Shown: positions 1-7,164 of the stretch, piece by piece
Numbering within the stretch: the first letter of the stretch is position 1
Layout of the letters: each line of letters begins with the position of its first letter
Translations under genes and position numbers: made by a program
Notes under the pieces: model-generated
Told to the model about the DNA's origin: nothing
What the model saw: the letters and a program-made list of their open reading frames with translations, nothing else
Databases searched by the model: none
Assembly (NCBI GenBank): GCA_036639135.1
Contig: JAVWJE010000067.1
Span: 1 to 11,436 of the forward strand
Origin: Carnobacterium_A sp036639135
Lineage (GTDB): Bacteria > Bacillota > Bacilli > Lactobacillales > Carnobacteriaceae
Direction of reading: 5' to 3'
DNA length: 11,436 nucleotides

Positions 1-892
1 GTTCAGTTGAATCTTTTAAAAGGAGGCGCCACTATTTTTTCAGCTTTCTATAGTTCTTTAAATCTTCTGAGTTGGAGGTGTTAAATCTTTTCATTGTTTT
101 CACTCTAGTTTGGTTTAAAGAACGTGAGATCAATTGAATAATATGGAAGCGGTCAATGATCACTTTTGCGTTTGGGAAAAGCTCTTTAGCTAACGTAAAA
201 TAAGGAGCATTCATATCTACAACAATGGTTTCTACCTGCATTCTCTCTTCATATGGATAACGCAAAAAGTGTTCACGTAGGGCTCTTAACTGTCTATTCG
301 GTAAAATATCAATAGGCTCATGAGTAACAGAGTCAGAATAAATAAAACTCATCTTTCCTTCTACATTTTTTACAGATTTGAATTCATCGAAACAAAGGTG
401 TAGAGGCAGGACTCTAAATGAATTCTTGACTGAATCATTTAGCTGGTCCAGTACTCTTCCTACAGTTGTAGGAGAAACGAAGTGCCGTCTAGATAAATCT
501 TTTACAGAGAGGGTGTCAGCTAACTCAACCGCAATGGATTGTTTTACTCGTTTCGCAATAAAACAGTTCTGATCTACTTCAGAAGAACAGGCGACAAACG
601 TCGTTTCGCATTTTCTACACAAAAATCGTTGCTTCTTTAATTGGATATAGGTAGGGTAATGAGTTGGACTGATCCATTTAACCCTAGAGGTTAAATACCC
701 ATTCTTAACGATAGAATAAGCCTCATTTTTTTGCCCACAACGCTCACAGTGGGAAGGATTGTATGTCAAGGTAGCAAAAAAGATTTTAGACTTAAACCCC
801 TTAATTCTTTTCTCCTCACAAAACTTTTCTTCAAAAGTAATGTTTTTATCTTTTAAATCTAGTGAAATTTGTATACAATTGTTATGAGACAT
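1..892 (-). pseudogene. ISL3-family transposase, interrupted by an in-frame amber codon and cut by the window edge
   Basis: The open part encodes 286 residues; intact ISL3 transposases are usually about 400-440. Visible parts are an N-terminal zinc ribbon (C49xxC52 and C92xxC95), a helix-turn-helix around 126-150, and the start of the DDE catalytic domain, with candidate acidic residues D169 (in CFDEF) and D226 (in VDMNAPY) followed by the family-typical IIDRFHIIQL at 245-254. The frame stops at TAG (34-32) after RKLKK. Reading the same frame through the stop gives WRLLLKDSTE up to the edge, matching the family pattern K(K/R)YWxLLLKD. The TAG therefore most simply replaces a Tyr codon. Both shifted frames hit stops within the window, so a frameshift is less likely. 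The third catalytic acid lies beyond the stop, so the product should be inactive unless the stop is read through. The start ATG (890-892) has an AGAGAGGAAG ribosome site (899-908). The family call is firm; the inactivation is inferred. Confidence 0.85.
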
Positions 893-1017
893 ATGAATCT
901 TCCTCTCTGAATGGGTGTCGTGACTTTATTCTAACTGGAAAATCCATATGTTTCTATTTTTTTGTATAAAAATAGGCGCGAATGAATTTCTTCATCCACA
1001 CCAAAAATTATACAGCC
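1..1017 (-). mobile_element. ISL3-family insertion sequence, 5' part only (runs off the left edge)
   Basis: This is the promoter-proximal part of an ISL3-type element, defined by its transposase frame (1-892) plus about 125 bp of non-coding DNA. The proposed outer end is at about 1017. Read on the minus strand, the sequence begins GGCTGTATAATTTTTGGTGT, which has the GG start and AT-rich look of ISL3-type terminal repeats. The matching right-hand repeat lies outside the window, so the end and any 8-bp target duplication cannot be confirmed. The end lies 42 bp beyond the copB stop codon, so the element sits directly downstream of copB in the same orientation. The stretch 893-1058 contains no other gene and no convincing terminator for copB. 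Confidence 0.6.
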
Positions 1018-1058
1018 ATTTTTAATATAAGAAGAGGGAAAGTTTTTTCTTTTTTAAC

Positions 1059-3107
1059 TTAATTCTTTTGTGTTTCCTTTGTGGTTTCATCTTTTACTTT
1101 TAGTAAACGAGCATTGACTGCAACAATAACTGTACTCAATGACATAACAGCTGCTCCGATAGCGGGGGTAACGACAATTCCTTGATTAATCAGTACACCA
1201 GCTGCAAGAGGGATAGCGACAATATTGTACCCAGCAGCCCAAACAAGGTTCTGGATATTCTTTCTGTAGGTTGCTTTAGATAGGTTAATGATATTGATGA
1301 CATCACGCGGATCACTATCTACCAATACGATATCAGCTGTTTCTATGGCTACGTCTGTTCCAGCACCAATAGCAATTCCAATATCTGCTTCAGCTAGGGC
1401 AGGTGCATCATTGATCCCATCTCCAACCATAGCAACTTTTTTACTGCCATTTTCTTTTAACTGTTGAATTTTTTTCGATTTTTCATCGGGTAATACTTCT
1501 GCAAATACATGAGTTAAGCCAAGTTCTTTGCCAACATTATTTGCGACCTTTTCATTGTCACCGGTAATCATTACTGATTCAATCCCTTGTTCATTTAAGA
1601 GTTGAACAGTTTTAAAAGCGGATGGACGAATCATGTCACTTAAGGCAATCATTCCTTGTAATTTAGTTTCTTTTAATACGAAAACAACAGTTTTACCTTC
1701 AGAAGCTAGTTGATTAAACGTTTCATGATCAAATGATAAATCACGCTCTTTCATAGCACCAGGGCTGACAATCGACACTTGTGCGCCATCAACTTGTGCA
1801 TTTAATCCTCGTCCAGTTAAATTTTCGTAATTGGTTACAGGTAGCTTAGAAAGATTTTTTTCTTCACCTTTGCGAACAATTCCTTTGGCAATAGGATGAT
1901 CAGATTGACTTTCTACTGAGTAAGCTAGTTGAAGCAACTCTTCTTCTGTAACATTTTCAGTAGGTAAAATAGCGTCAACACCAAACTTACCTTCCGTTAA
2001 AGTACCCGTTTTATCAAACACAACTCTGTCAATAGAACGTGCAATTTCAAATTGAGTCCTATTTCGAATCAATAATCCTTCTCGAGCAGCGATAGATGTG
2101 GAAACAGAACTAACTAAAGGCATGGCTAAACCTAAAGCGTGTGGACAGGCAATGATAAGAACGGTCACCGTTCGTTCAAGAGCAAACTCAAAATCAGCAA
2201 CTGTTATCCAATAAGCGAGAGTCAATATACCTGCACCTAAAGCAATATAGAATAACCATTTTGCTGCGATATCTGCAAAACCTTGAGCTCTTGACTTAGT
2301 TGCTTGTGCATTTTTAACTAGCTCAACAACTTGGGAGAGGTAAGTTTCAGAACCAACTTTTTTAACATTTATCGTTAGAACGCCGTTACCATTGATTGCC
2401 CCTCCGATAACACTGTCTCCAGCTTTTTTATCCACAGGAACGGATTCACCTGTAAGCATAGATTCATCTAAAGTAGATTCTCCTTTTAAAATCTTACCAT
2501 CTAAAGGGATTTTCTCTCCTGATTTTACGAGAATGTGATCTCCTGGATGTAATTCTTCAACGGATACATCCATTGTGTTTCCTTCTTTATCTAGCTTATG
2601 AGCTTCATTAGGCATAAGTTCAATTAGTTCTTCTAGAGCTTTAGAAGCACCCATTTGTGATCTCATCTCTATCCAATGGCCTAACAACATAACAATAATA
2701 AGAGTAGCTAATTCGAAATAAAAGTCGCTTCCAGTAATAAAGAAAGTCGTTAATGAGCTATAAACGTACGAAGCAACAATAGCTAAGGAGATAAGAGTCA
2801 TCATTCCAGGAGTATGGTCTTTAATGACTTCCTTTTTAGCACCGCTCAAGAATGGTTTCCCACCATAGAAAAATACAAATGAAGCTAAGATGAAAATAAG
2901 AATGTTTGATCCTGTAAAGGAAAGAGTGTAATTGAATAAATTTTGCAACAAAGGCGATAGAATCAAAATAGGAATAGAAGCGATCAGGCTCACCCAAAAT
3001 CGTTTCTTAAAATCTTCTATCATATGAGCATGATGATTCGCATGACCACCCTGTTTGTGTTGATCTTTAGAGTGTTGATGCTGGTCTTTTGAGTCGTGGT
3101 TTTTCAT
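1059..3107 (-). CDS. copB: CopB-type P1B copper-translocating ATPase
   Basis: This is a 682-aa membrane P-type ATPase that should export copper (possibly also silver) from the cytoplasm. The N-terminus is a soluble His-rich tail with 8 His in the first 28 residues, including SKDQH twice at a 7-residue period. It has no CxxC heavy-metal domain, as expected for CopB rather than CopA. About eight membrane segments follow (about 36-56, 66-84, 100-122, 131-147, 283-303, 309-338, 622-642, 646-668). Motifs are actuator TGES at 219-222, the intramembrane CPH metal site at 321-323 (diagnostic of the CopB/P1B-3 group), phosphorylation motif DKTGT with D365, SDHP at 402-405, TGDN at 515-518, GDGIND at 562-567, and MSLST at 655-659 in the last membrane segment. 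The start is well set by AGGAGG (3115-3120) 7 nt upstream. No copY, copZ or copA lies alongside it in this window. Cu+ versus Cu2+ preference cannot be read from the sequence. Confidence 0.95.
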   Translation of the reverse strand: MKNHDSKDQHQHSKDQHKQGGHANHHAHMIEDFKKRFWVSLIASIPILILSPLLQNLFNYTLSFTGSNILIFILASFVFFYGGKPFLSGAKKEVIKDHTPGMMTLISLAIVASYVYSSLTTFFITGSDFYFELATLIIVMLLGHWIEMRSQMGASKALEELIELMPNEAHKLDKEGNTMDVSVEELHPGDHILVKSGEKIPLDGKILKGESTLDESMLTGESVPVDKKAGDSVIGGAINGNGVLTINVKKVGSETYLSQVVELVKNAQATKSRAQGFADIAAKWLFYIALGAGILTLAYWITVADFEFALERTVTVLIIACPHALGLAMPLVSSVSTSIAAREGLLIRNRTQFEIARSIDRVVFDKTGTLTEGKFGVDAILPTENVTEEELLQLAYSVESQSDHPIAKGIVRKGEEKNLSKLPVTNYENLTGRGLNAQVDGAQVSIVSPGAMKERDLSFDHETFNQLASEGKTVVFVLKETKLQGMIALSDMIRPSAFKTVQLLNEQGIESVMITGDNEKVANNVGKELGLTHVFAEVLPDEKSKKIQQLKENGSKKVAMVGDGINDAPALAEADIGIAIGAGTDVAIETADIVLVDSDPRDVINIINLSKATYRKNIQNLVWAAGYNIVAIPLAAGVLINQGIVVTPAIGAAVMSLSTVIVAVNARLLKVKDETTKETQKN

Positions 3108-3194
3108 ACGTATTCCTCCTTTTTATTTTATAATTAACTTGTAAGCTCATTTAAGTTATGAGTAATAGTAAAACGAGACTAAAACCGAAACGTT

Positions 3195-3204
3195 TACGTC
3201 TGTA
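3195..3204. promoter_or_regulatory. Candidate cop box 2 (CopY-type operator)
   Basis: TACGTCTGTA matches TACANNTGTA with one mismatch (G for A at position 4). The flanks also fit the extended RNYKACANNTGTARNY form (GTTTACGTCTGTAACC, one mismatch in total). It lies about 10-19 nt downstream of the predicted copB transcription start. The 30-bp offset from box 1 is about three helical turns and resembles the paired cop boxes known from Enterococcus hirae. Confidence 0.6.
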
Positions 3205-3220
3205 ACCAATTATTAATTTA

Positions 3221-3249
3221 AGCATACAGCTCTAAATAATAATTGTCAA
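3221..3249 (-). promoter_or_regulatory. copB promoter (sigma-A type)
   Basis: On the minus strand a perfect -35 TTGACA (3249-3244) is followed after exactly 17 bp by TATGCT (3226-3221, 4 of 6 matches to TATAAT). Transcription would start near 3214, leaving a leader of about 107 nt before the copB ATG. A candidate cop box overlaps the -10 and spacer, and a second one lies just downstream of the start site, as expected for a repressed promoter. Confidence 0.7.
3225..3234. promoter_or_regulatory. Candidate cop box 1 (CopY-type operator)
   Basis: TACAGCTCTA matches the CopY/CopR consensus TACANNTGTA with one mismatch (C for G at position 8). It overlaps the -10 region and spacer of the copB promoter, where a bound repressor would block RNA polymerase. 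Together with box 2, 30 bp away, it suggests copper-inducible control by a CopY-family repressor encoded elsewhere. Confidence 0.55.
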
Positions 3250-3278
3250 AAAAAAGAAGATCAATCCAATAGCGTTTT

Positions 3279-3331
3279 TTTAATCTTTCTTTAGATGTAG
3301 AGCTTAGGAAAACATCTAAAGAAAGATTAAA
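3279..3331. repeat. 20-bp perfect inverted repeat with 13-nt loop
   Basis: The left arm (3279-3298, TTTAATCTTTCTTTAGATGT) is exactly complementary to the right arm (3312-3331). The loop is 3299-3311. On neither strand is the stem followed by a T-run. On the plus strand the T-tract precedes the stem, and on the minus strand an A-tract follows it, so it does not look like a working intrinsic terminator. It sits upstream of the copB -35. An operator, a boundary element or the remnant of a small mobile element are all possible. Confidence 0.85.
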
Positions 3332-3381
3332 TAGATATACCTCGACTCACTTAAAAATAGTACTCTAGAGAACAGCTTTTA

Positions 3382-3419
3382 TTAATTGCTAGATATATAA
3401 TTATATATCTAGCAATTAA
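3382..3419. repeat. 38-bp perfect palindrome without loop
   Basis: The half TTAATTGCTAGATATATAA (3382-3400) is followed directly by its exact reverse complement (3401-3419), giving two-fold symmetry about 3400/3401. Only GC at positions 7-8, a G at position 11 and their partners interrupt the A/T run. It lies about 110 bp upstream of the kdpD promoter and has no adjoining T-tract. The symmetry is seen directly; its role (operator for a dimeric regulator, cruciform, recombination site) is not known. Confidence 0.9.
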
Positions 3420-3509
3420 AATTTATAAAAAGTATCATTCAATAAAGAGAGAGAAATAATAAAGGTTTTATTTTTAGATAATAAAATAAAGTTGTTTTGA
3501 CTTCTTGTA

Positions 3510-3538
3510 CTGACATTGTTAAATTAAGTTTATATAAA
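3510..3538 (+). promoter_or_regulatory. kdpDE promoter (sigma-A type)
   Basis: CTGACA (3510-3515, 5 of 6) and TATAAA (3533-3538, 5 of 6) are separated by the ideal 17 bp. Transcription would begin near 3545, giving a leader of about 100 nt before kdpD. A competing pair, TTGACT (3497-3502) with TAAATT (3520-3525), is weaker at the -10. The (T/C)TAACA-N5-TTAATA operator found before kdpFABC is not present here, so autoregulation by KdpE through that motif is not indicated. Confidence 0.6.
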
Positions 3539-3646
3539 AATACACAAATAAATGAGAATAAATAGTGCGACTGGCAGTACTTGCCTTGACAAAATGTATG
3601 GATGCGCACGAACACGGTAGTTAGTTTCTTGAGAGGAGAACAAACT

Positions 3647-6319
3647 ATGAATGATCTAGAAGGTAAAGAAGCTGGATATGAGGAAAAGATGCAAGGAAAT
3701 CTAAGGATATATTTTGGGTATGCAGCAGGAGTTGGAAAAACTTACGCTATGTTGAAGGATGCACATGAAGCAATAAAAGAAGGGATTGATGTTGTTGCCG
3801 GTTACATTGAACCACATGATCGTCCTGGAACGAGTAGATTGCTTAGTGGCGATTTAACTGTACTACCTATGAAAGAGATTCCTTATAAAGGCATCATATT
3901 TAAAGAATTTGATTTAGATGCAGCACTTAAAAGAAAGCCTACATTAATCCTAGTAGATGAACTTGCCCATTCAAATGCTCCACTGAGTCGGAATAAAAAA
4001 AGATTTCAGGATATTGAAGAATTATTAAAAGCTGGAATAGATGTCTATACGACAGTAAATGTTCAACACATTGAAAGTCTAAATAATATTGTTGAAAAAA
4101 TTACAGGTGTTTATGTTCAAGAGCGAATACCAGATAATGTTTTTGATCATGCGGATCAAATCGAATTAATCGACATTGAACCAGTAGATTTAATTGATCG
4201 ATTAAATAAAGGAAAAATATACAAACTAAGTCAGGTAAAAAGAGCATTGGATAATTTTTTTACTAAGGGCAAGTTATTTGCTTTAAGAGAGATTGCTTTA
4301 AGAAAGACGGCAGATCAAGTAAATAGGATGGCCCTACAAAGTAAAATAACTAACAGGAATTCGTTTACGAAGGAACACGTTTTGGTCTGTGTCTCATCTT
4401 CGCCAACTAGTTTAAAAGTAATCCGTTCAGCAGCTAGGATAGCGGATGCTTTTAAGGCGAGTTTTACAGCATTGTACGTTGAACATTCAGAAGATATAGT
4501 ATTAAGTGACAAAGAGAAAGAATCTTTACATGACAACTTACGCTTAGCGGAACAACTTGGAGCGCAAATTTCGACGCTATTTGGAGATGACGTGTCAAAC
4601 CAAATCGCAGAATATGCCAAAATCAGTCATGTTTCAAAGATTGTCATAGGAAAAACAGTGAATTCTAAAAGATGGGTAAAAACGAATTTCGTAGACACAC
4701 TGGCTCAATTGGCTCCTGATATCGATATTTATATTATCCCAGATTCTAACTCTGTTATAAAAAGAGAAACTAAATTTAAATTTATGAAGCCTCCAAAATT
4801 TTCAGTAGAAGATACGATAAAAACCTTGCTTATCCTCGCATCGAGCACACTGATTGGCTTTTTATTTGAGTGGATGCAGTTTGATTTTACTAATATTATT
4901 ATTATTTATATTCTAGGTGTACAAATAAATGCAGTTGTTACAAAAGGAAAACTGTATAGTGTTGTGTCATCCGTACTAAGTGTATTAGCTTTCAACTATT
5001 TCTTTACTAGACCACGGTTTACTTTTGAGGTATTTAACTCTAGTTATCCTATCACTTTTTTAGTTATGTTAGCTGCAGGTCTTATTACAAGTTCTCTTAC
5101 AAAAAGAATTAAAGAACAAGCGAGACAAACAGCAGAAAAAGCCTATCGAACAGAAATTTTATTAGAAACAAATCAAAAATTACAAATGGCAGATAATGTT
5201 TATGAAATCTTAAATCAAACTGGAAACCAACTTGTAAGATTACTGGATAAAGATGTGATAATCTATCCTGTTTTTCTAAATGCACTATCTGACCCTATTT
5301 TAATGGCAACTAATCAATCTAAAGAAACATTAATTACCTACAATTCACTCAAAGAAAAAGGTGTTGCCGAGTGGGTTCTCAAGAATAATAAACGAGCCGG
5401 AGCAACGACGAATACATTGCCTGCGTCAAAGTATTTATACATGTCAGTTAGGAAAAAAAACCAGGTATTTGCTGTGGTAGGAATCTCGATGGAAGCCGAA
5501 AAAACGTTAGAAATTTTTGAAAAAAGTATTCTCATTGCAATTTTAGGGGAATGTTCGATTGTTATGGAAAAAGAAGCCTTAAGAGAGAGACAACATGAAA
5601 TTTCAACAAAGATAGAAAAAGAACAACTGCGAACAAATTTGCTCAGAGCAGTTTCCCATGATCTCAGAACACCTCTGACAGGAATATCTGGCAATGCTAA
5701 GTTACTGATGGAAAATAGTAATGATTTAACGGAATATCAAAAAAAAGAATCCTATACTACGATATACGATGATTCTATGTGGTTGATCAACTTAGTTGAG
5801 AACTTACTATCGATTACTAAGATCGAAAATGAAAATATGAAACTAAATCCTCAAATAGATGTACTTAATGAGGTGATAGCAGAAGCCGTTAAACATGTAG
5901 ACCGACACATTTCAGAGCATGACTTTCAAGTAGATTTAGGTGAGGAAATTCTTGTAGCTAAAATAGATCCGCAGCTTATCATGCAAGTGATTGTAAATAT
6001 TATCAATAATGCTATAAAATATACAGAAAAAAATTCAGAAATCTACTTAATAGCAAAAAAAGAAGGTCGTTACATTCAAGTAGAAATAGCCGATAATGGG
6101 CCAGGTATTTCAGATGAGGTTAAGGAAAAAATTTTCGAATTATTCTACACAGCTAATGAAGTAGGAGCTGATGCACGAAGAGGACTAGGTTTGGGATTGT
6201 CTTTGTGTCGAAGCATTTTAACTGCACATGGAGGCGAAATATACGTGAAAGATAATAAACCTAAAGGAACGACTATCGGTTTTAAATTGGAATCTGTTGA
6301 GGTGAATCTAAATGAATAA
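3647..6319 (+). CDS. kdpD: KdpD, potassium/turgor sensor histidine kinase
   Basis: This is an 890-aa membrane sensor kinase that phosphorylates KdpE; E. coli KdpD has 894 aa. The domains in order are: a KdpD N-terminal domain with Walker A GYAAGVGKT (24-32) and Walker B-like LILVDELAH (100-108); a universal-stress-protein domain (about 243-365); four membrane segments (about 390-485) followed by a basic stretch; a GAF-like region (about 515-640); HisKA with phospho-acceptor H671 in AVSHDLRTP; and an ATPase domain with N787/N788, DNGPG (816-820) and GLGLGL (846-851). The USP domain contains SSS (250-252), 20 residues, then FTALY (273-277), an exact fit to the SxS-x20-FTAxY signature linked to c-di-AMP binding in S. 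aureus KdpD. I chose the ATG at 3647 because AGGAGA (3634-3639) lies 7 nt upstream. The ATG at 3602 has no ribosome site. The 3' end overlaps kdpE by 8 bp, so the two are translationally coupled. Confidence 0.97.
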   Translation: MNDLEGKEAGYEEKMQGNLRIYFGYAAGVGKTYAMLKDAHEAIKEGIDVVAGYIEPHDRPGTSRLLSGDLTVLPMKEIPYKGIIFKEFDLDAALKRKPTLILVDELAHSNAPLSRNKKRFQDIEELLKAGIDVYTTVNVQHIESLNNIVEKITGVYVQERIPDNVFDHADQIELIDIEPVDLIDRLNKGKIYKLSQVKRALDNFFTKGKLFALREIALRKTADQVNRMALQSKITNRNSFTKEHVLVCVSSSPTSLKVIRSAARIADAFKASFTALYVEHSEDIVLSDKEKESLHDNLRLAEQLGAQISTLFGDDVSNQIAEYAKISHVSKIVIGKTVNSKRWVKTNFVDTLAQLAPDIDIYIIPDSNSVIKRETKFKFMKPPKFSVEDTIKTLLILASSTLIGFLFEWMQFDFTNIIIIYILGVQINAVVTKGKLYSVVSSVLSVLAFNYFFTRPRFTFEVFNSSYPITFLVMLAAGLITSSLTKRIKEQARQTAEKAYRTEILLETNQKLQMADNVYEILNQTGNQLVRLLDKDVIIYPVFLNALSDPILMATNQSKETLITYNSLKEKGVAEWVLKNNKRAGATTNTLPASKYLYMSVRKKNQVFAVVGISMEAEKTLEIFEKSILIAILGECSIVMEKEALRERQHEISTKIEKEQLRTNLLRAVSHDLRTPLTGISGNAKLLMENSNDLTEYQKKESYTTIYDDSMWLINLVENLLSITKIENENMKLNPQIDVLNEVIAEAVKHVDRHISEHDFQVDLGEEILVAKIDPQLIMQVIVNIINNAIKYTEKNSEIYLIAKKEGRYIQVEIADNGPGISDEVKEKIFELFYTANEVGADARRGLGLGLSLCRSILTAHGGEIYVKDNKPKGTTIGFKLESVEVNLNE

Positions 6320-7022
6320 ACCAACAATTTTAGTTGTAGAAGATGATCCCTCTATTAGTAAACTCATTTCTATCACTTTAGAGATGCATGATTATCTCTA
6401 TCGAACAGCTAAGACTGGAAATGAAGCTATTCTTGAAATTTTATCAAATAAGGCTGATATTATTATTTTAGATTTAGGATTACCAGATATAGATGGCATT
6501 GAAATTATAAGAAAAGTAAGAAGTTGGTCTAGTATTCCTATCATTGTAGTAAGTGCACGTGGCGAAGATAAAGATAAGATAGAGGCTTTGGATGAAGGAG
6601 CTGATGATTATTTAACAAAACCTTTTAGTGTGGATGAACTTTTAGCAAGATTGCGCGTGAGTCTGAGACGAATTCAAAAAGACGATGAATTAAAAATAAA
6701 AGAAGAGAGTATTTTTGTTAATGGACGATTGGAAATAGATTATTTATCGCATTCCGTTTTTATAAAAGAGCAAGAGATTCACGTCACACCTATTGAGTAT
6801 AAGTTATTGTGTCTGTTATCAAAAAATAGTGGCAGAGTTCTTACCTATAATTTTATCTTAAAAGAAGTATGGGGGATACATGATAATGATGCATCGGCTC
6901 TACGTGTTTTTATGGCTACTTTAAGAAAAAAGATAGAAGAAAAGCCATCTGAACCACAAATCATACAAACACATATAGGTGTAGGATACAGAATGGTCCG
7001 TGTAGAAGAAAGAAAAGAATAG
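6312..7022 (+). CDS. kdpE: KdpE, OmpR/PhoB-family response regulator
   Basis: This 236-aa DNA-binding regulator is the partner of KdpD. The receiver domain (about 4-118) has the acidic pair D11/D12, phospho-acceptor D54 in IILDLGLPD, S81 and K103 in LTKPF. A winged-helix domain (about 130-232) follows, with the typical ending THIGVGYRM. The ATG lies inside the end of kdpD (shared ATGAATAA), with GAGGTG (6299-6304) 7 nt upstream. When phosphorylated it should activate kdpFABC, most likely through the duplicated direct repeats at 7110-7157. Length and motifs are normal for the family. The identity rests on family features together with position between kdpD and kdpFABC. Confidence 0.97.
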   Translation: MNKPTILVVEDDPSISKLISITLEMHDYLYRTAKTGNEAILEILSNKADIIILDLGLPDIDGIEIIRKVRSWSSIPIIVVSARGEDKDKIEALDEGADDYLTKPFSVDELLARLRVSLRRIQKDDELKIKEESIFVNGRLEIDYLSHSVFIKEQEIHVTPIEYKLLCLLSKNSGRVLTYNFILKEVWGIHDNDASALRVFMATLRKKIEEKPSEPQIIQTHIGVGYRMVRVEERKE

Positions 7023-7050
7023 CCTTATCTGTTTTATAACTTGTTTTCTT

Positions 7051-7079
7051 AAAACCAATCCTTTGGATTGGTTTTTTTT
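7051..7079 (+). terminator. Intrinsic terminator of kdpDE
   Basis: An 11-bp perfect stem (AAAACCAATCC / GGATTGGTTTT) with a TTT loop ends in eight consecutive T (7072-7079), 28 bp after the kdpE stop. It separates kdpDE from kdpFABC, so the sensor pair and the pump are independent transcription units despite sharing a strand. Confidence 0.92.
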
Positions 7080-7109
7080 GTATCTTTTTTAAATATAGAA
7101 TATAAAATA

Positions 7110-7157
7110 TTAACAAGATATTAATACGTTTAAAGAAATACTAACACTACCTTAATA
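7110..7157 (+). promoter_or_regulatory. Duplicated OmpR-family operator, probable KdpE binding sites
   Basis: Two copies of a bipartite direct repeat are visible. TTAACA-AGATA-TTAATA lies at 7110-7126 and CTAACA-CTACC-TTAATA at 7141-7157. Within each copy the half-sites repeat every 11 bp, and the two copies are offset by 31 bp (about three helical turns). Tandem half-sites at 11-bp pitch are the usual target of OmpR/PhoB regulators; the half-site resembles the PhoP box of Bacillus. The second copy ends 10 bp before the predicted -10, the position of a class II activator replacing the -35. Assignment to KdpE is inferred from context. Confidence 0.6.
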
Positions 7158-7164
7158 GTTTAGG

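Larger units (their letters stand above)
3108..3646. other. Divergent intergenic region between copB and kdpD, no gene
   Basis: This 539-bp, strongly AT-rich stretch has no open frame with a ribosome site. It contains the copB promoter and cop boxes (3195-3249), a 20-bp inverted repeat (3279-3331), a 38-bp palindrome (3382-3419), an 8-bp A/T inverted repeat (TTTATTTT/AAAATAAA, 3467-3490) and the kdpDE promoter (3510-3538). The kdpD leader (about 3545-3646) has only a weak GGCA/TGCC hairpin (3573-3585) and no c-di-AMP riboswitch that I can recognise. Confidence 0.8.

Noticed and set aside
35..40. Programmed frameshift at the A6 run of the transposase
   Set aside because: Both shifted frames meet stop codons inside the window, whereas the unshifted frame keeps ISL3-like sequence beyond the TAG.
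378..572. Plus-strand 64-aa open frame
   Set aside because: It lies antisense inside the transposase, has no ribosome site and shows no recognisable protein.
3602..3646. Upstream ATG giving KdpD 15 extra residues
   Set aside because: No Shine-Dalgarno precedes it, while ATG 3647 has AGGAGA 7 nt upstream and gives the usual KdpD length.
3545..3646. c-di-AMP (ydaO-type) riboswitch in the kdpD leader
   Set aside because: The leader is only about 100 nt and shows none of the paired structure I would expect; just a weak 4-bp hairpin is seen.
4315..5694. Minus-strand open frames of 101 and 118 aa (4315-4620, 5338-5694)
   Set aside because: Both are antisense shadows of kdpD, where every domain of the sense frame is intact.
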